Shown: positions 13,401 through 28,100 of the stretch, one piece after another
How the letters are laid out: every line of letters starts with the position of its first letter
Position numbering within the stretch: position 1 is the first letter of the stretch
Assembly: GCF_040954835.1 (NCBI RefSeq)
Contig: NC_090700.1
Location: 16,225,501-16,289,500, forward strand
Reading direction: 5' to 3'
DNA length: 64,000 bases
Source of the DNA: Lepisosteus oculatus
Taxonomy: Eukaryota > Chordata > Actinopteri > Semionotiformes > Lepisosteidae
Program-made: the position numbers and the translations under genes
Notes under the pieces: generated by a model
What the model saw: only the letters and a program-made list of their open reading frames with translations
The model's database searches: none
Told to the model about the DNA's origin: nothing

Positions 13401-16400
13401 CAAGGATATGTCTCTCTGCTCACTACATCTCTGAATGAAACTGCCAGGAACCGAAACATAACATACCTAGAAGGCTGTCGCCTTTATATTGCAGTGACTA
13501 CTTTTGAAAGTGCTAGTAAGTCATTTTGCCAAATGACGATTCTTTGCATTTGCACTGTGACAAATTATAATTTAAAGCACGGATACAGTAACTGATGTGA
13601 TGCAGAACACACAGAAATAAAAATTTCCATTCGTACTTTATTCTTTCCTTACATGCATTGCTTATGTATATTCCTGTACTGCAGTAGTCTATTTATGTCT
13701 ACATGGTATATTATTTTTACAGAATGACCTACAGTATTTACAGTCTAATATGTTAACCAAACCACTTATTCCACTTGTTTTCAGTTTGTACCTACATTTT
13801 TTTCGATGCAAAGTAATGTTTTTTTCTAGATAGTGTGACTCTGGTCTTGATTTTCTGGACTTTCTTTTCAAAGAAAGAAATATGACCCAAGTGTAGGGTA
13901 ACCTCTGATGGTCAGTACTTAAGTGTACTGAATGTACATTTGATGGGATTAATTAGTAAATATTTATAAGAACTCTGCTATTTCATTTTTCTATTCTTAG
14001 ACTATAATTGTACACTAGTATTTAAAGAATTTTAATAGTAATGTTATGCTTTTTATTATGAAATTATTATACTGTAAATTGTGCTTTTTGCAGGTGGAGA
14101 GTTGGAAGAAACTGAAAGCAGCATTGTGAAGATTGTAACTACACCTTATTCGGTTGACCTGTCAAAAACCAAGCTGTATTTTGTGCCTGGGGGGGCCTTT
14201 TCTGTCTTGGTATGTCATACTGTAGCTGCATTCAAGATATCTTAACCTGCTTCTGAAGCCAGGTCATTTCCCTCGTAGATGTAAACATAGGCATACAGTA
14301 TCTTTCAAATTATTTTCAGTAGAACATCATAATTGCCACTTGCTAAACTGAATAAGCAGTTAAAGAGGAGGTACAATTGCCAGATCCGAATAGAAGAAAT
14401 AATGTTTGTTTCAGTTAATGCATTATTTTGGAAGCAAACTGCCCAGACCATAATTTTGATGTTCTGTAGACCAAAAAACAATAGTAGTGCATCTAAAACT
14501 GAGAACAGGTGCCACTTCTTTACTAAGAGAGTTATGGAAGGATTAAAAAAGCTGCTCAATCATGCTGTTGAAGCAGATACCCTTCTTTCAAGAAATGTCT
14601 GGATAAGCCGTAGTTAGTTACAACTGTAACTACCAAATTGGCTAGATGGGATGAATGGCTATGGGATGGGATGAATGGTGTTCTTCAACCTTAGTGGGCT
14701 ACATTATGTCTAGCAGTTATTCGCGTTATGTCTCAGAGTCATCTTTGGTCTTTTTTTTAGTTCAGGCATCCAGTACAAGTGCCTGTCCTTGTCACATCAC
14801 TGCTGTTTCTTTGAAGCTTGATCTAAAACTATGTTTACTTCTTACAGCATGAAGGAGCAGTGCATACTAAACTCTATCCATTTATTTCAGAGATACTTTC
14901 CATGAACCTTTTAGGGACATAAATTAGTTCATGGTATTACAGCATACAAAATAATCCAGAATGATCACAAAATTTATTTTAATATGAACAAATATTATAA
15001 TTGAAAATCTTAAGTGATGTCTTAATTGACACAGCACAATGTACGTGTAACATTAATGATAGATCCTTTCTTTTACAGGCTACTACAACATATCCGGATG
15101 GCACTCCAGTCCCAAACTTGAAAATGAAGGCTGTTGTTCATCTGTCAGGTGGCAATGAGAGAGAAATAATTTTGGATAAGAGTGGAAACAAAGATGGTGA
15201 AGTTGTGTTTACCTTCCAGGTGCCTGAAAAGGCAACATCTCTTGATGTAAAGGTAAAAACATACTGTAGGTTTCAATAAACTGAGTATGAGGGGATATCT
15301 CTGAGCAGTGTAAAGGCATTCTCTGTTTAACCTGCAATAACAGCTTATCGGCCTGTGAGTATGTAGTGTTGTCTTACTTTACATCTTTAGTTTAGAATAT
15401 TTCAATCTACCCTGGCTTGCATGACCAATCAGCGGCCTAGTGTCTGATGAGTATTTTGTGAAAGATGTCTGCATTTGTGAAATAATGTGAAATAAAACTG
15501 GTAAATCAAATTAAAGAACCACAATAAATCCTTTGTGACTAAATGTATTTTAAGAAATTAAACTAAACAATCATCTTTTCCAGTCTCTATTCAAAAAGCA
15601 TTGTTTTTTGTCAGTTGAAATACTTTCAAAACCACTAAATATTTTTGTTAACATGTTGCATAAAATACTACATTGTAATAACTTTATTTGTCATTTTGGA
15701 AACTGTTGGTTTACTAAATGTACTCTCTTAATGCAAGGTTATTGCTGAAGGGGAATCTGGTGACATCAGTGATGGACATATTACAGCTGCTGCTTTCCAG
15801 TCTCAATCAAAGAGTTACCTGAGCATTGAGGTGCAACACATCCTCCTGGGTCCTAATGAGGATATGACAGTGACTTTCAGAGACATAAAGCCCCCTGGCA
15901 CTGCAAACCCTATTTACATCTACTATCTGGTTAGTAATTGGCTTGGATTGCAGTACTGGTGATCTTTTCCTGCTTTTCTGTCCCTGCTTGATATGGTATT
16001 ACTGAAGATGCTCACTGTGAATGGTACCACTTAATGCAAGAGCATACATCAACATTTAAAACATGAGAATGATTTACCCATACTCATGCTTTTGAGGTTT
16101 TACCAGTGGTTACATTTGTAATTTTCCCGAGAGGTTGAATATTAATGAACACACAAGAAAGAAGAGAGGAATGGTGACATAGTGGTTAATGCTTCTACTT
16201 CACAGTTCTTGGGTCCTGGGGAAGCAGTTCTAGACTGGGACAACTTACTGTACATGTGGCGAGTTTGCATGTTTTTCCATGTCTGTTGGTTTCTTCCTGT
16301 CTTTCAAAGGCATGTAATCTGCAATGATTGATGCCTCTAAAGTATTGATATGTTCAACTCCTGGGCTGTTATCTGCATTGAGTTTGAATGTTCTTCCTGT

Positions 16401-19177
16401 GTTCGTGTGGGTTTCCTTCAGGTTCTCCAGTTTCCACTGACACTGTCCACTGTCAGACATGCTGATAGGTTAATTGGCTTCAGAAAATTGGCCCTGGTGT
16501 GTTGCGTCTTTGTGTGCCCTGAGATGATCTGGTATCCTGTCTCGATGTATCCTGCATTCCACTCTGTTGGATACAAGATAAGATGCAGCTCTCCCACATC
16601 TCTGTATTGAACAAAAGTGGTTAGAAAATGGATGGATAGATTATAGCTTTAAATGTTGACGAGTCGGCTGTCTTGTTTGCAGATGGTGAGCAAAGGCATG
16701 GTGATTCAAGCAAGTAGAGTACGACGGACGAGCCTCACAAGGATCAGTCTGCCCTTCAGCTATGACATGGTTCCTGCTTTCCGCTTGATCGCCTATTACT
16801 TCACAGAACATCAGGGAGAGGCAGAAATGATTGCTGACTCCGTCTGGGTTGATGTCAAAGATGTGTGCAAAGGAAAGGTTAGCAATTTCTCCTTTTATTA
16901 CAGCTGTGAGGATCAAAGATGCCCCCAATACTGAGAATTCCCTATTGCACCTCTCCTATTTTTAGAATGGCTCCATTTATTTACAGATTTCAGCATTTCA
17001 CATCTCCCCACCAGATCTCCCTTCATTTGGACACACTTTCTCATCTGTTCTGTGCTCACTTTCACCAGTTCTGTCCTTTGCTCTATTATGTCTTGTGTCT
17101 TCTGCTACGTTCCCCTCTTTCTCACACCAGTAGAAGGCTCAGTAGCGGAAGCTTTTACTTCTGTCCTTGTGGCCAATGCACATTGACAAAGATCCCCACT
17201 GGAATTTTTGCCTTTGTCCTTTGTCAAGATCTTGCGTATACAGTGCTTTCTGGACCACTTTTCACAGGGACTCAAATTCCTGATGTAGTGGGAGATGTAA
17301 AAAGAAAAAGGCAACCCCAAAGCTTTCTTACAAGCTTTCACACACTTATGTGAATATTGACAGTTACCCCTTACTTCTTATTCTTTATGTTTTCCATCCT
17401 TCCCCTTTCCACCATTATCACCCTTGAGATAATTGGATAAAGTTCCCAAGGCTTTATGCCTTCACTCCTCAGCCAAGCCAAAAAATGCCTCTAGTCTTTT
17501 TCAGAATTTTGATGTTACACTATCGGAATATAATAAATTTTGTAATATATTACAATACCATCATTATACCGTGCATTGTATTATGTAGGGGGACGTTTTC
17601 TGTGTCTTCTGACATTTACATTTAAATATATTGTTATGAGAGGCAGGGAATGAGAATGGAAACTAATAATATTTATTGCTTTTCTAATACATCATTATAT
17701 GTGGTTCTGATAAAATCCTCATCATCAAATGATAAGATTTACCAAACAGATTTTGGGCATCATGCTTATTTGTTTGAAAATCCAATGTGTCTGCAAATTG
17801 ATTGCATGCTCTTATAAATAACTCAGATTAGGGCAGACAGAATGAAACTGGCTTTTTAATGTAATTTATGTTTTCAGATACAAGTCACTACATCCAGGGA
17901 GAACTACAAACCTAGGGAAGTGCTGGACATTACAATCAAAACAGACCAAGCAGAAAAGGTGGCATTATCTGCTGTGGACACTGCAGTTTACATTCTCAAC
18001 AAGCTGAACAAACTCACACCTACCAAGGTAAAATTGCTAAATATTAAAAAAGTGTATACTTTTTGATTAATCTGTGAGTATGACTGTACAGTATGTAGCT
18101 TTCTTGTTAAAAGTACGGCATTATATATCTACACTAGGAAAGGACAAGCTTAGAACTTTAAGAAGTACAGTACATACTGTATGACAATCTGAAGGATTAG
18201 ATTTACAGTTCTCATTTGCACGGCAAGAGACATAAACTGATTCGCACATTCTAAAAGTTGTGAATTAATAATGTGGGGATAATGCATTTTATTGCTTTCT
18301 GCACACCTAAATTATGATTTCTTGTCTTATAAATTCCATTTTTGTAGAATATTAATAAGAATTACATCTGAAAGGAGGTAATTCAGCCAAATATGAATAA
18401 AAATAACAATTAGCTCTTCAGCACTGTTAACCTGATAAGGTAATGTGTCTCCTTGGTTCTTTCAGGTGTTCAGCTATATGAACTCCTATGATCTTGGCTG
18501 TTCAGTTGGAGGGGGTGAAGACACTATAAACGTTTTCCGTGATGCTGGTCTGACATTCTTAACTAATTTTAAAATGGCAGCTAAAATAAGAATTGGTGAG
18601 AATCATGTTATAAAATATAACATGCCTTTCCTGAGCAATGTATCATTATCATTATATCTGGACACCCATTTCCAGGTAGTTGAAGACTGCTGGTCATGAA
18701 AAGATTACCATTAAGTGCTGTATGGTACAGTATGATTATATTACTTTGGACTTAAAAAAGAAGAGTCTTTGCCTTTTTTTTCTTTGCAGACCATTTCAAG
18801 TGCAGATGGAAATCAGTATTTGAACTGTTTTTCCAAAATATAAGAACAAATAAAATGTGGGTACAAGCAAATAATTTCTTTCTCCTTTTGATCAGTTTAG
18901 TCAATTTTAATGTCTCTCCAACTTGTGAAAGATAATTTCACCACTAATTCGGTACCTTTTTTCTAAATATTTTTAGAAGGAATAGAAATGAGCAGGAGGC
19001 CACAATTCTGTGTCCAACTCTATGTGAAACTACACCCTGCCTTCCACATCCCTAAGCTTCCTAGGTCTATTAAGAACAATCTAAAATAATGCAACATAAT
19101 TCTGTTTGTTTTTATTCCACTCTAGATCACATGTGTAAGAATGGGAAGGTGCGGCCTAAACGAGCATACAATTACAA
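7429..19177 (+). CDS. c4: C4 beta chain (exons 1 to 16, residues 1-668)
   Basis: Exons: 7429-7490, 8366-8567, 9132-9315, 9442-9512, 10162-10247, 11587-11669, 12645-12732, 12838-12943, 13389-13515, 14094-14209, 15079-15252, 15738-15929, 16683-16877, 17878-18027, 18466-18595, 19126-19197 (the last continues into C4a). The product is the signal peptide plus the macroglobulin (MG) domains of the beta chain. Family marks include [17 protein letters not shown] at the exon 3-4 junction, [15 protein letters not shown] at the exon 6-7 junction, [11 protein letters not shown] in exon 14 and [14 protein letters not shown] in exon 15. The chain ends at the basic site RPKR (residues 665-668), the expected furin-type cut between beta and alpha chains. 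Confidence 0.9.
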
Positions 19178-22100
19178 CAGAGAATTTTCCGCCATAGGTA
19201 TGTTTACTCTTGAAACGCATTATGCATTATCATAACAATATGTACAAATTACAATAATAAACAGTGGTGCATACTTCTTAGATATATTCCACACAATCAG
19301 GAGTTACAATACATTTACAATATGTTATGTTACAATATATTTTCTGTATGTTATGTGCATCAACAATTTACTCAAAGACTCCACCATTGTTTTCTTATTT
19401 TGCAACAACTTTGTTGTCTTAATTTAGTTTAGTTTGGGTGAGAAAAAATCAAGCTGCTCATTTACTGTAGCAGTCTACAATTAATTCTGATCAGAATGTT
19501 GATCACAGCAGCTCAAGGTACTCAACTATTTCTGAGCAGTCAAGTGTTAGAATAGCCATCCCATCACGTTCACCAACCAAGTCCGACTCACTTAGTTGTT
19601 TCTCAGTAGATCCAGTTAAAAGGCAACTTTTTTTGTGTTCTAAAACACAGAGCTACTGTATATGGATTAAATGGTGATGTTAAAATATGAGTCTAAAGAA
19701 GAAAAACACTGAAGAGTGCAAAACAAAGCTAATTGTTGATTATGTTTGCATTTAAGAACTATTTTTTTAGATTACTGTAAGTCCCCTTGAATAAAGATAT
19801 ACAGTTTGATTATTCTTATCACCATAATAATAAGGTTTTTGTTTGCTGAGCTCTTAATCAGCCATCACTTCCTGCCTGTGTTGTCAACAGTGAACCAATA
19901 CAGTGATGCTGCACTAAAGAAATGCTGCAATGATGGAGCGAAGTTGAGCCTAATGAAACACTCCTGTGAAAAAAGAGTCACAAAGACAAGGCACAAGTCA
20001 TCTGAGTGCCAGAGAGTTTTTCTTGATTGCTGCAAGAAGGCCAATGACCTAAGGGAATATATCAAGAAAACTGGGAGGGGAAAAATGGGACTAGCAAGAA
20101 GTAAGATCAATTTTATCATCCCTAGAGATTTTTTTTTATCTTTGTTGTTACTTGGTCAGTTTTGAAATGGAAAATAGAGTTATGGACTAGGATCAAAGCT
20201 TTTCAGCCTCTTATTTCTTGTTTCACTTTCAACTGGTAGCCTAATCTCTGGATATTACTTTCCCTTTTGCCAGTTGAAGGCAGTGAAGAGGAAAATGTAA
20301 TTGATGAAACGTCTGTTCATCTTCGGAGTTACTTCCCTCAAACTTGGCTTTGGAAAATATTTGACGTACCAAAATCTGGACTTTTCCAGTAAGTCAAAGC
20401 TCTGGATATCAGTAGGATGTTGTTATCCTTGTGCATATAATTGCAAATGACACTGAATTACCTTAAAGATAATCACAGGCCTACTGTAAAATGAAATACA
20501 AAATATTTTTTTCAAAATCACTTGCAGCTGAATTTTAAACCTGGTAATATGATGTAGAATAGTCAAACTAATTTAATTCGGATGGGAACACGGTCACAGT
20601 ATATGATATATTATTTCCATGGCCAGACTTTTTATTATTATGTCTAAAAAATACATTAATCAACCTGAGATGTTTGTTCAGGCAGTACCTTTTAAAAATT
20701 AGCAGAAAGAAATGTTTCTGGTTTTCTTTCAGTCACCAAGTCAACTTGCCAGATTCAATAACGAGCTGGGAACTTCAGACAATAGGAATCTCTAAAAGAA
20801 AAGGCAAGGCACAGATTCCCTTCTGTTAACATTTGGGTTCTTATGAATGTTAGAATTAAGATTATAACAATTATAATTATACAGCACAGACTCAGCATAT
20901 TGTAAAGTGAAACCAGTCAAAATGTACAAAAGTCTTTGGTATTCTAATTTCTTTTCACAGAATGCCCTCATATATGTTATTTTTTAATACTGTTTGCATC
21001 ACACTCCAGAACGAATCATTTTGTATCTTATTTCTTAAATACAAAGTATGTGAATATTAATCATGAAAATAAAGCACATGATTTGGGAACTGGTACCAAA
21101 ACGTCTTCAATTTGTTTAAGAATTTAAAGTCTTCTTTGAATATTTCAATAGGAGCAATGTAATATACTGCAAGTATTTTGTTTTTTTTCCACATTGTAGG
21201 GTTCTGTGTAGCTGAACCTACACAATTCACAGTCTTCCAGGACTTTTTTGTATCTCTAAAATTGCCTTACTCGGTTAAGAGAAATGAGCAACTGGAGGTC
21301 AAAGCTGTAGTATATAACTACCAGCCTGAATCACGAGAGGTAACAGTCTTTTAATTACCATCTTCCATCAACAATAAAGATTGAACAGAACTGGCAGAGT
21401 TAGATTGGAGATTTATACTGACATTTTTATTTCACCAGTTGATCAATCTGTTTCATGGCAGTTATAACAGTGGCCACCCACTTTCATCTGAATATAAAAA
21501 TCCCAAACTACTGTAATGTACAGTATAATAGGTTTATTCCGTGCTGAAAAGATAAGGAAGGAAACACAACATTTCGGCCGTGGAGCCTTTTTCAGGTGTA
21601 AGAAAGACAGGGCAGTAAGCAAAGGTAATGTACTGTAGCAGGAGAACAAAAGGGGAGAGAGGAGGAGCGGGAGGCGGGAGCAGGGGACAGACAGAATGGC
21701 CAATCAGGTATTGTGAAGTCAGAATAGGTGAAGAGAGGTGTGAAATGCAACATTTAGCCTGTTTTATAGCTTAAGCACAGATACTGAATCCACTGTACCT
21801 CTGTTTTCGTTTTCTGTTGGGATGGACAGACTTAATCGCCAGTTGCGCATACCTGGGTACACAAGTGTTGCATTATTGTCTCGTGTGAAATGATAATGGT
21901 TGCCAGAGCTCCATTAACATTCATTCTCCCACCCAGGTCACAGTTACAATGAAAACTGTGAAGGAGATTTGCAGTGCAGGGAATGTGGATGGGAAGCAGG
22001 TGATCACTGTTCCCGGAAATTCAGCTGTGCCTGTGTATTTTGCTGTGGTTCCCCTGGAAGTTCTGGAGATTCCCATTCACGTGGTGGCGTACTCCTCCAG

Positions 22101-25100
22101 CAATGTTTCAGATGCGATAAAAAAGACACTCAAAGTCTTGGTGTGTATCATTCATTTTTAAGGGATCTAAAGTTTGTGTAACCTTTGACATCTTTCAAAT
22201 GTTTTTTGTGTAAAGTGAAAGCGTTGAAGGCTTTTGCACATTTTTAAAATATTTTTGTTTCCTACAATTGTACCTGATTAAGTATTACCTTATTACCTTA
22301 AAATCTGACACCTTTGATGTATAAAAAATATTTGCAGTTACAATTGCATACAGCTTGTGAAAACAAAAAAAAATGCAAATTTATTGTAATTAGTTCAGAT
22401 CTGGGATTAGCTGGGATGAAAATACAAATGCAAGGAGTGAATCATGTTCTCCCATATTTCATAAGCAATATTGTTGAATGTGAGGCTACTAACTTTATTT
22501 TGACATACAGGGCGAAGGTGTGCTCTTATCAGAACAAGCAGAATACAACATCAATGCTACAGGTGATTTGCTTATACAGTAGATGTCATACAGTATGCAA
22601 TGACCTTAAGCCTTTCGAAAGCTCACTGTATTCAGTATAACTATTGAGAAAGCTGAAGTCTGTTTATAAGTACATATCTGAAAAATATTGACCAGTAATA
22701 TACAATACTAGAAAGATAAAAATAAATTTTGGAATGCATACATTTCTCATAAAGCTATTTGTATTACTACCACACATTATAAAGTAAATGTCTCCAAATT
22801 GTTTGATTGCACATTGATTACATAAACACATTGATTATACAATGTTGAGCACAAATACTGAGCACTAATTATCTTTGCAGATGGCAAAAAATTGGAAATT
22901 GACATTCCAAGCCTTGACAATTCTATTCCTGGGATAGAGTCAGAAGCATTTGTTAGCATTAAAGGTAGGAGGATCTTACACAACATGCGTTTGTTAATGA
23001 GATAGAAGGAAAAAAGCTGTGTAAATGTGTTCAATGTGAATTTTTCTTTTTCTTCCAGACACACCATGCTTGTGTGATCAGGTGGCACTTTCAGGGCTGG
23101 CTGCATTTAACACCTGTGTTTCACACTTGTATTTCAATAACATATTTTGAATTTGTCTATGAAAAAGGTCATTATAAGCAACATTGTGAATCCTTTGTTA
23201 AATAGATCTACTGTACAAGAGACTCCAAACACCCCATCTTCTCTCTTAATTGACATTTATATATTTTTTATTCCTCTATTTTCCTATAACAGTAAAGGTA
23301 CATTTTATTGGTCAAAACCACACGGCAGCAAAATTATTTTGTCTCTTTCCACGCAGTCCCTCTAATTTGATTTGTTCCGATATGTGTTTATAAGGCGGTG
23401 TTATGGGAGAATCTGTGGAAAACTGCCTCAACTTGGAAGGAGTTGATAAGCTCATTCAGCTTCCAAAAGGCTGTGCGGAGCAAACCATGGTGACAATGTC
23501 TCCAGCAATACACGCCATGAGGTATCTCGATGCCACCGAGCAGTGGATATACCTGAAAGCCGAGCGCAAAGACGAAGCCATTGAAATGATTCAGAATGGT
23601 AAGACTTTCATTTTGCTTCCCGGGGGGTTATTCACACAGAACCAAGCACACATGTAAAAGCCACAAGCAAATGTTAAATAATACATTTATATTTAAGCCC
23701 ATTGCACAAATACCTGTGTGCATTCTGACCAGTTTTGACATGCTGCTTCTTTTCAAATTAATTCCATTGTGTAAATATGATCCATTATTTGAAGAATATT
23801 ACTGTACATTTCCTTGTTTTTCTTGTTTTCAGAAGAATTTTAATAAATATCTGATTAATTGATCATTTTAAACCTTTTTTTTCTGGGATTAAGGGTGGTA
23901 TATATATATATGCACATTCTTGTGCCCTAATAAAACAATAAACATATTGCTTATTAAGAATATTAAAAAAACTATTATATTTCACAGACTTGAATGGGGA
24001 TCTGGGTGTATTTAAAGTATCTTGGACATATTGCCTTAAAATGTATCAAAATACAGATGACTGTACATTCAGTAGATGGCTCTGTCTAAATATTTCAATT
24101 ATTCATTTTAAATAAAATAAATTTTACATTTACATTTACATTTAAAGTACAATAAGCTCAAGCATCTGAAATTTAATAAAATCCTTTTTTTCTTTAGGCT
24201 ACAATAGAATACTCACCTTCAAAAAAGACGATGGATCATATGGGGCATTTTCTTGGACTCCTAGTAGTGTGTGGTAAGGATTAACACTTAACATGTTTTA
24301 GCAACTCTGCATTTACTTTGAAATACTTTAGTTAATTCAGAGTATGCATACGCACAATCTCATATCAATAAACCATTCAAAGGCTGTATCAGCTATTTGT
24401 ATTCAACACTTGCTAAACAAGTGATTTTAAAACCCAATTCTGTTTTTCTAGTGCTCTGGCAAAATAAATTGATTTTGGAGAAGAAGGTAGTTTTGCTTCC
24501 TTTGATATTTCTGAACACTCCCTTTGAAAATGTCCTACAGATTAGAGAAACAAGCTACAGTAGCTTCCAACATTACAATAATAAAGGAATTAATACAATT
24601 AAATATGCAATTTAAAACATTTGTGGCTTTTTTCAGGTTGACAGCCTTCATTGCAAAGGAGCTCACCAGAACCAGACGCTATATAGACATTGAAAATGAA
24701 TATATTCGTCAGTCGGTTTTTTATCTCATATCCCAACAACTTGAGAGTGGCGCTTTCCATGACCAACACCCAGTTTATGACAGGACCATGCAGGTAAATT
24801 AAGATTTTTAAGGTTTGTAATGTTTCTGTTTATGAACTGATTTAAGCATTTTTTTTACTTACTGTAGTCAAAGATACTTTTAGGGTACATCTCTGAAACA
24901 CTCTCATCCTAGCAAGGAAAAGTCAAGAAGCCCTAGAAATTAATGTAAGACAAAAAGAGCAATCATTCACTAGAGATGATGTTCTCAAACAGTCATTGCA
25001 CCATGTATATAATAGTACATTTTTAGTTAAATAGTTTATCTCAAGTGTATACACTAGGTTTCAAGTTCCTTAATGTTCTGTGCTTGCAACCCTCAATATT

Positions 25101-28100
25101 TGATAGATAATTCTAAAAGCAGTATTTGAGGAGCATTAACGTAATTTTTTATGTAATGACATTTTCTTTTCATATCAGGGTGGAGTTGGGGTATTTGAAG
25201 GAGATCTTTCATTGACTTCCTTCGTGATAATTGCAATGCATCACTCCACAGAAGTCCTCCAGCAGCCCAACATTACAGAAGTGGTATAAATCTATCAGAC
25301 TTTATCACTATGCATATGGGAAAAAAAAATACTGTATGTATAACAAAACATTTTCAAGACCTCAGATTTAATACCCCTAAAGATAAGGCTCTGCTTGTTT
25401 TAAATTTGTCATAATGTGTTGCTTATTTTAAATAACATTTTTAAATAAAAATAACAGTCTATACTGTTAAAACTAATGACAGTTTGTGTTGCATCTACTG
25501 TATTTGAGGAATTCATGTAATGTTCATATGATTCTCAAAAAAATAACTTTTAAATACAACCCACAATGACAACTCTTAGCCCTTTTTTAAAATCTAATTT
25601 TCTTTTAAATTAGTCAGTCGTTCCGGTATGTGGTGGGCGCTCTGTTGTTTTATGATGATTGTGATGGTTAGGGTTAGGTTTAAAAAAACTTTATGTGCAG
25701 TGTTCTTCCTTTCTTTTCAGACACATTCAATAAATAAGGCTGTGCAGTATTTGGAGCAGAAACTGGATTCTATTCAACGGCCTTTCACTATCGCTATTAC
25801 AGCATATGCTTTGTCTCTAACTAAACTCAGGAGTGCTGCTGCCACTAAAGCACAACAGAAGCTGAGAGATCTTGCAAAATGTGATGAAGGTTAGTTACTA
25901 ATTCCCAGCTGTTCTGTGTGCTGCTTTTAAACCAGTTTTCTTGAGTGTTTAAAGGACTGAAATAAGACACTGAGATTGTGTGACAATGGCATTTCAAAAT
26001 CCATTGCTTGCGAGCAGCTACAGTTCCAGTAGTTTTAACAAAGTGTTTTTGTCTGTATTAGAAGCTAAAAGCAGAGATAAAATATTTCATTAAATTATTA
26101 TTTTAATGTATCTGATATTTGATACACAGTAACATGGCCAAATTATGTGGCTACTTTAAGACAGCTTTTAAAAGCAGAAAGCTGTAGGCATAAAGGGAAG
26201 GAGCAGGACATGAGTAAAATAAAAATCTTTGCACTTAAGAATTTCTAAAATACATTATGGATACAGCTGCACAAATGAAAAACAACACTGAACTCTGATG
26301 GATTGGATAAAAAGATTTTAAACATACAGAACATCCATTCTTTCATCTGTTATCTATGATAAGGGTTATGGCAAATCAGGGTGTATCCTTGGGTAAAAGA
26401 GGGGCACAATTGTTGAAGAACTGCATCCCAGTCTTTAGTCAGCTTTTCTCATAGACAGGATTGCTTCAGTCACGTCGAAGACAACAAAGTGGCCTTCACT
26501 ACTCAGGCGGGGAATTTGTCTGTCGGTTTCCAATGGCTTTTTGAGTGGCTGTTTAAACTTATTTTTAATCAATGGATTTTTGCAATTTGAACTCAAGGCA
26601 TGTTTTAAAATGGATTTGTTTACAGAAACAAATAACTCAAGCTATCTCAACGATCAGTACTATCCAATACTATTGAAGCAATCTGACCTGTTTGTTCACA
26701 ATCTAAAATCCAAATAACATGATGTACTGTAGGACACCAAAGACGTATTGTCACAAAACGTTCACTGTACCTCAGTACATTGCTCCATAACACTAGTTAC
26801 AGATTTGTTTCCCTTTTTATTTCAGAAAAGAAAATCTGCCATTGGGAAGGGAATGGTAATTTACAACTAAAACAAAAGGAACAAAAATCAAAGGACCCTC
26901 AGGCAGACTCAATATCTGTGGAGACTACCGCCTATGCCCTACTCCAGACATTACTGGTAGAAGACAGAACATATGCAACATCGGTGGCTAAGTGGCTTAC
27001 AGAACAGCGCAGATTTGGAGGGGGATTTCGTTCCACACAGGTGGGCTTGCTTTCTTGTCAACAAAACAGTCTGCGACGATTAAGGCAAAATGCTTGACCT
27101 TCTGAAAGTTGACGTTTCATGTGAGCTTACCCTATTCTGGTTTAATAAAACCCCAAAAGGATGTAAATAATCATTACTTCAATTTTAATGATAAATATTA
27201 TTAGTAGCAGTGTTACCTCTTCATGGTCCATTTTTGTTAGATCTCAGAAACTAAGTATTGCTCAATATAGAGCAGGAAACTTCTTTGGAAAGTTAGGTTG
27301 CTGCTGCAAAAGGAGCTGGTAGCCCAGAAGATGGCACTGTTCCCTCTGCAAACTTAGGCACCCATGTAGTGACCAGAGACAATGTGCTATTTACTGTAGG
27401 ACAAAATGATCTTTCTAAAATTCCCCCTGGCAAAATACTTTTCTAGTACTCCACCTGAACACCTGAAGGGGCTACTCACTTATTATTATTGTTGTTGTTG
27501 GGTATTTCTCAAGATTTAAACTTCCTTTACATTTCAAAAAAGAAGTACAACCAGCATAGTCTGAACTTACCTTTTTTATATAAAGATTATATATTATATA
27601 TAGTATATACATCCTTTTATTCTAAAATCTTTTACCTAATATTGAATTTATAAGCAGTGGTTCTCTTATTAAAACCATACCTTTTAATAATCCTTTTTAG
27701 AATACACATCTGTGTCCTTTTCACAGATATACTGTATCCAAAATGTTTTAACCTCATACCTTACGCTTTCCTTACTCTGTCCAGGACACGGTTGTGGCTT
27801 TAGAGGCTTTAGCAGAGTACAGTATTATGAACCTGGATTTGCAAGATTTCAGCCTGACTGTGGAACTCTGTCACGGGAAAGGCAAAAAGGACACCGTCTC
27901 CCTCACTAAAATAAATGCCTTAACTGAGCCAACACACAAGGTTCGTTAGCTATTACCTATTGTGAAATGTCCAAAAGAGATGTCACATTCTTGTTGCTTG
28001 AAGCTAATTGGTTCTGGGATCTCACCCACTGTTGATTCTGAAGTCCATGAAGCTGACTTTCTCAATACCTGTTTATATATTTCAGTCAGATGCCCACTTA

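Noticed and set aside
16919..17353. 144-codon open frame
   Set aside because: It lies inside a C4 intron, has no domain pattern, and the gene reads in phase without it.
25665..25682. Telomere-like ggttagggttagg
   Set aside because: Only about two TTAGGG units; too short to be an interstitial telomere block.
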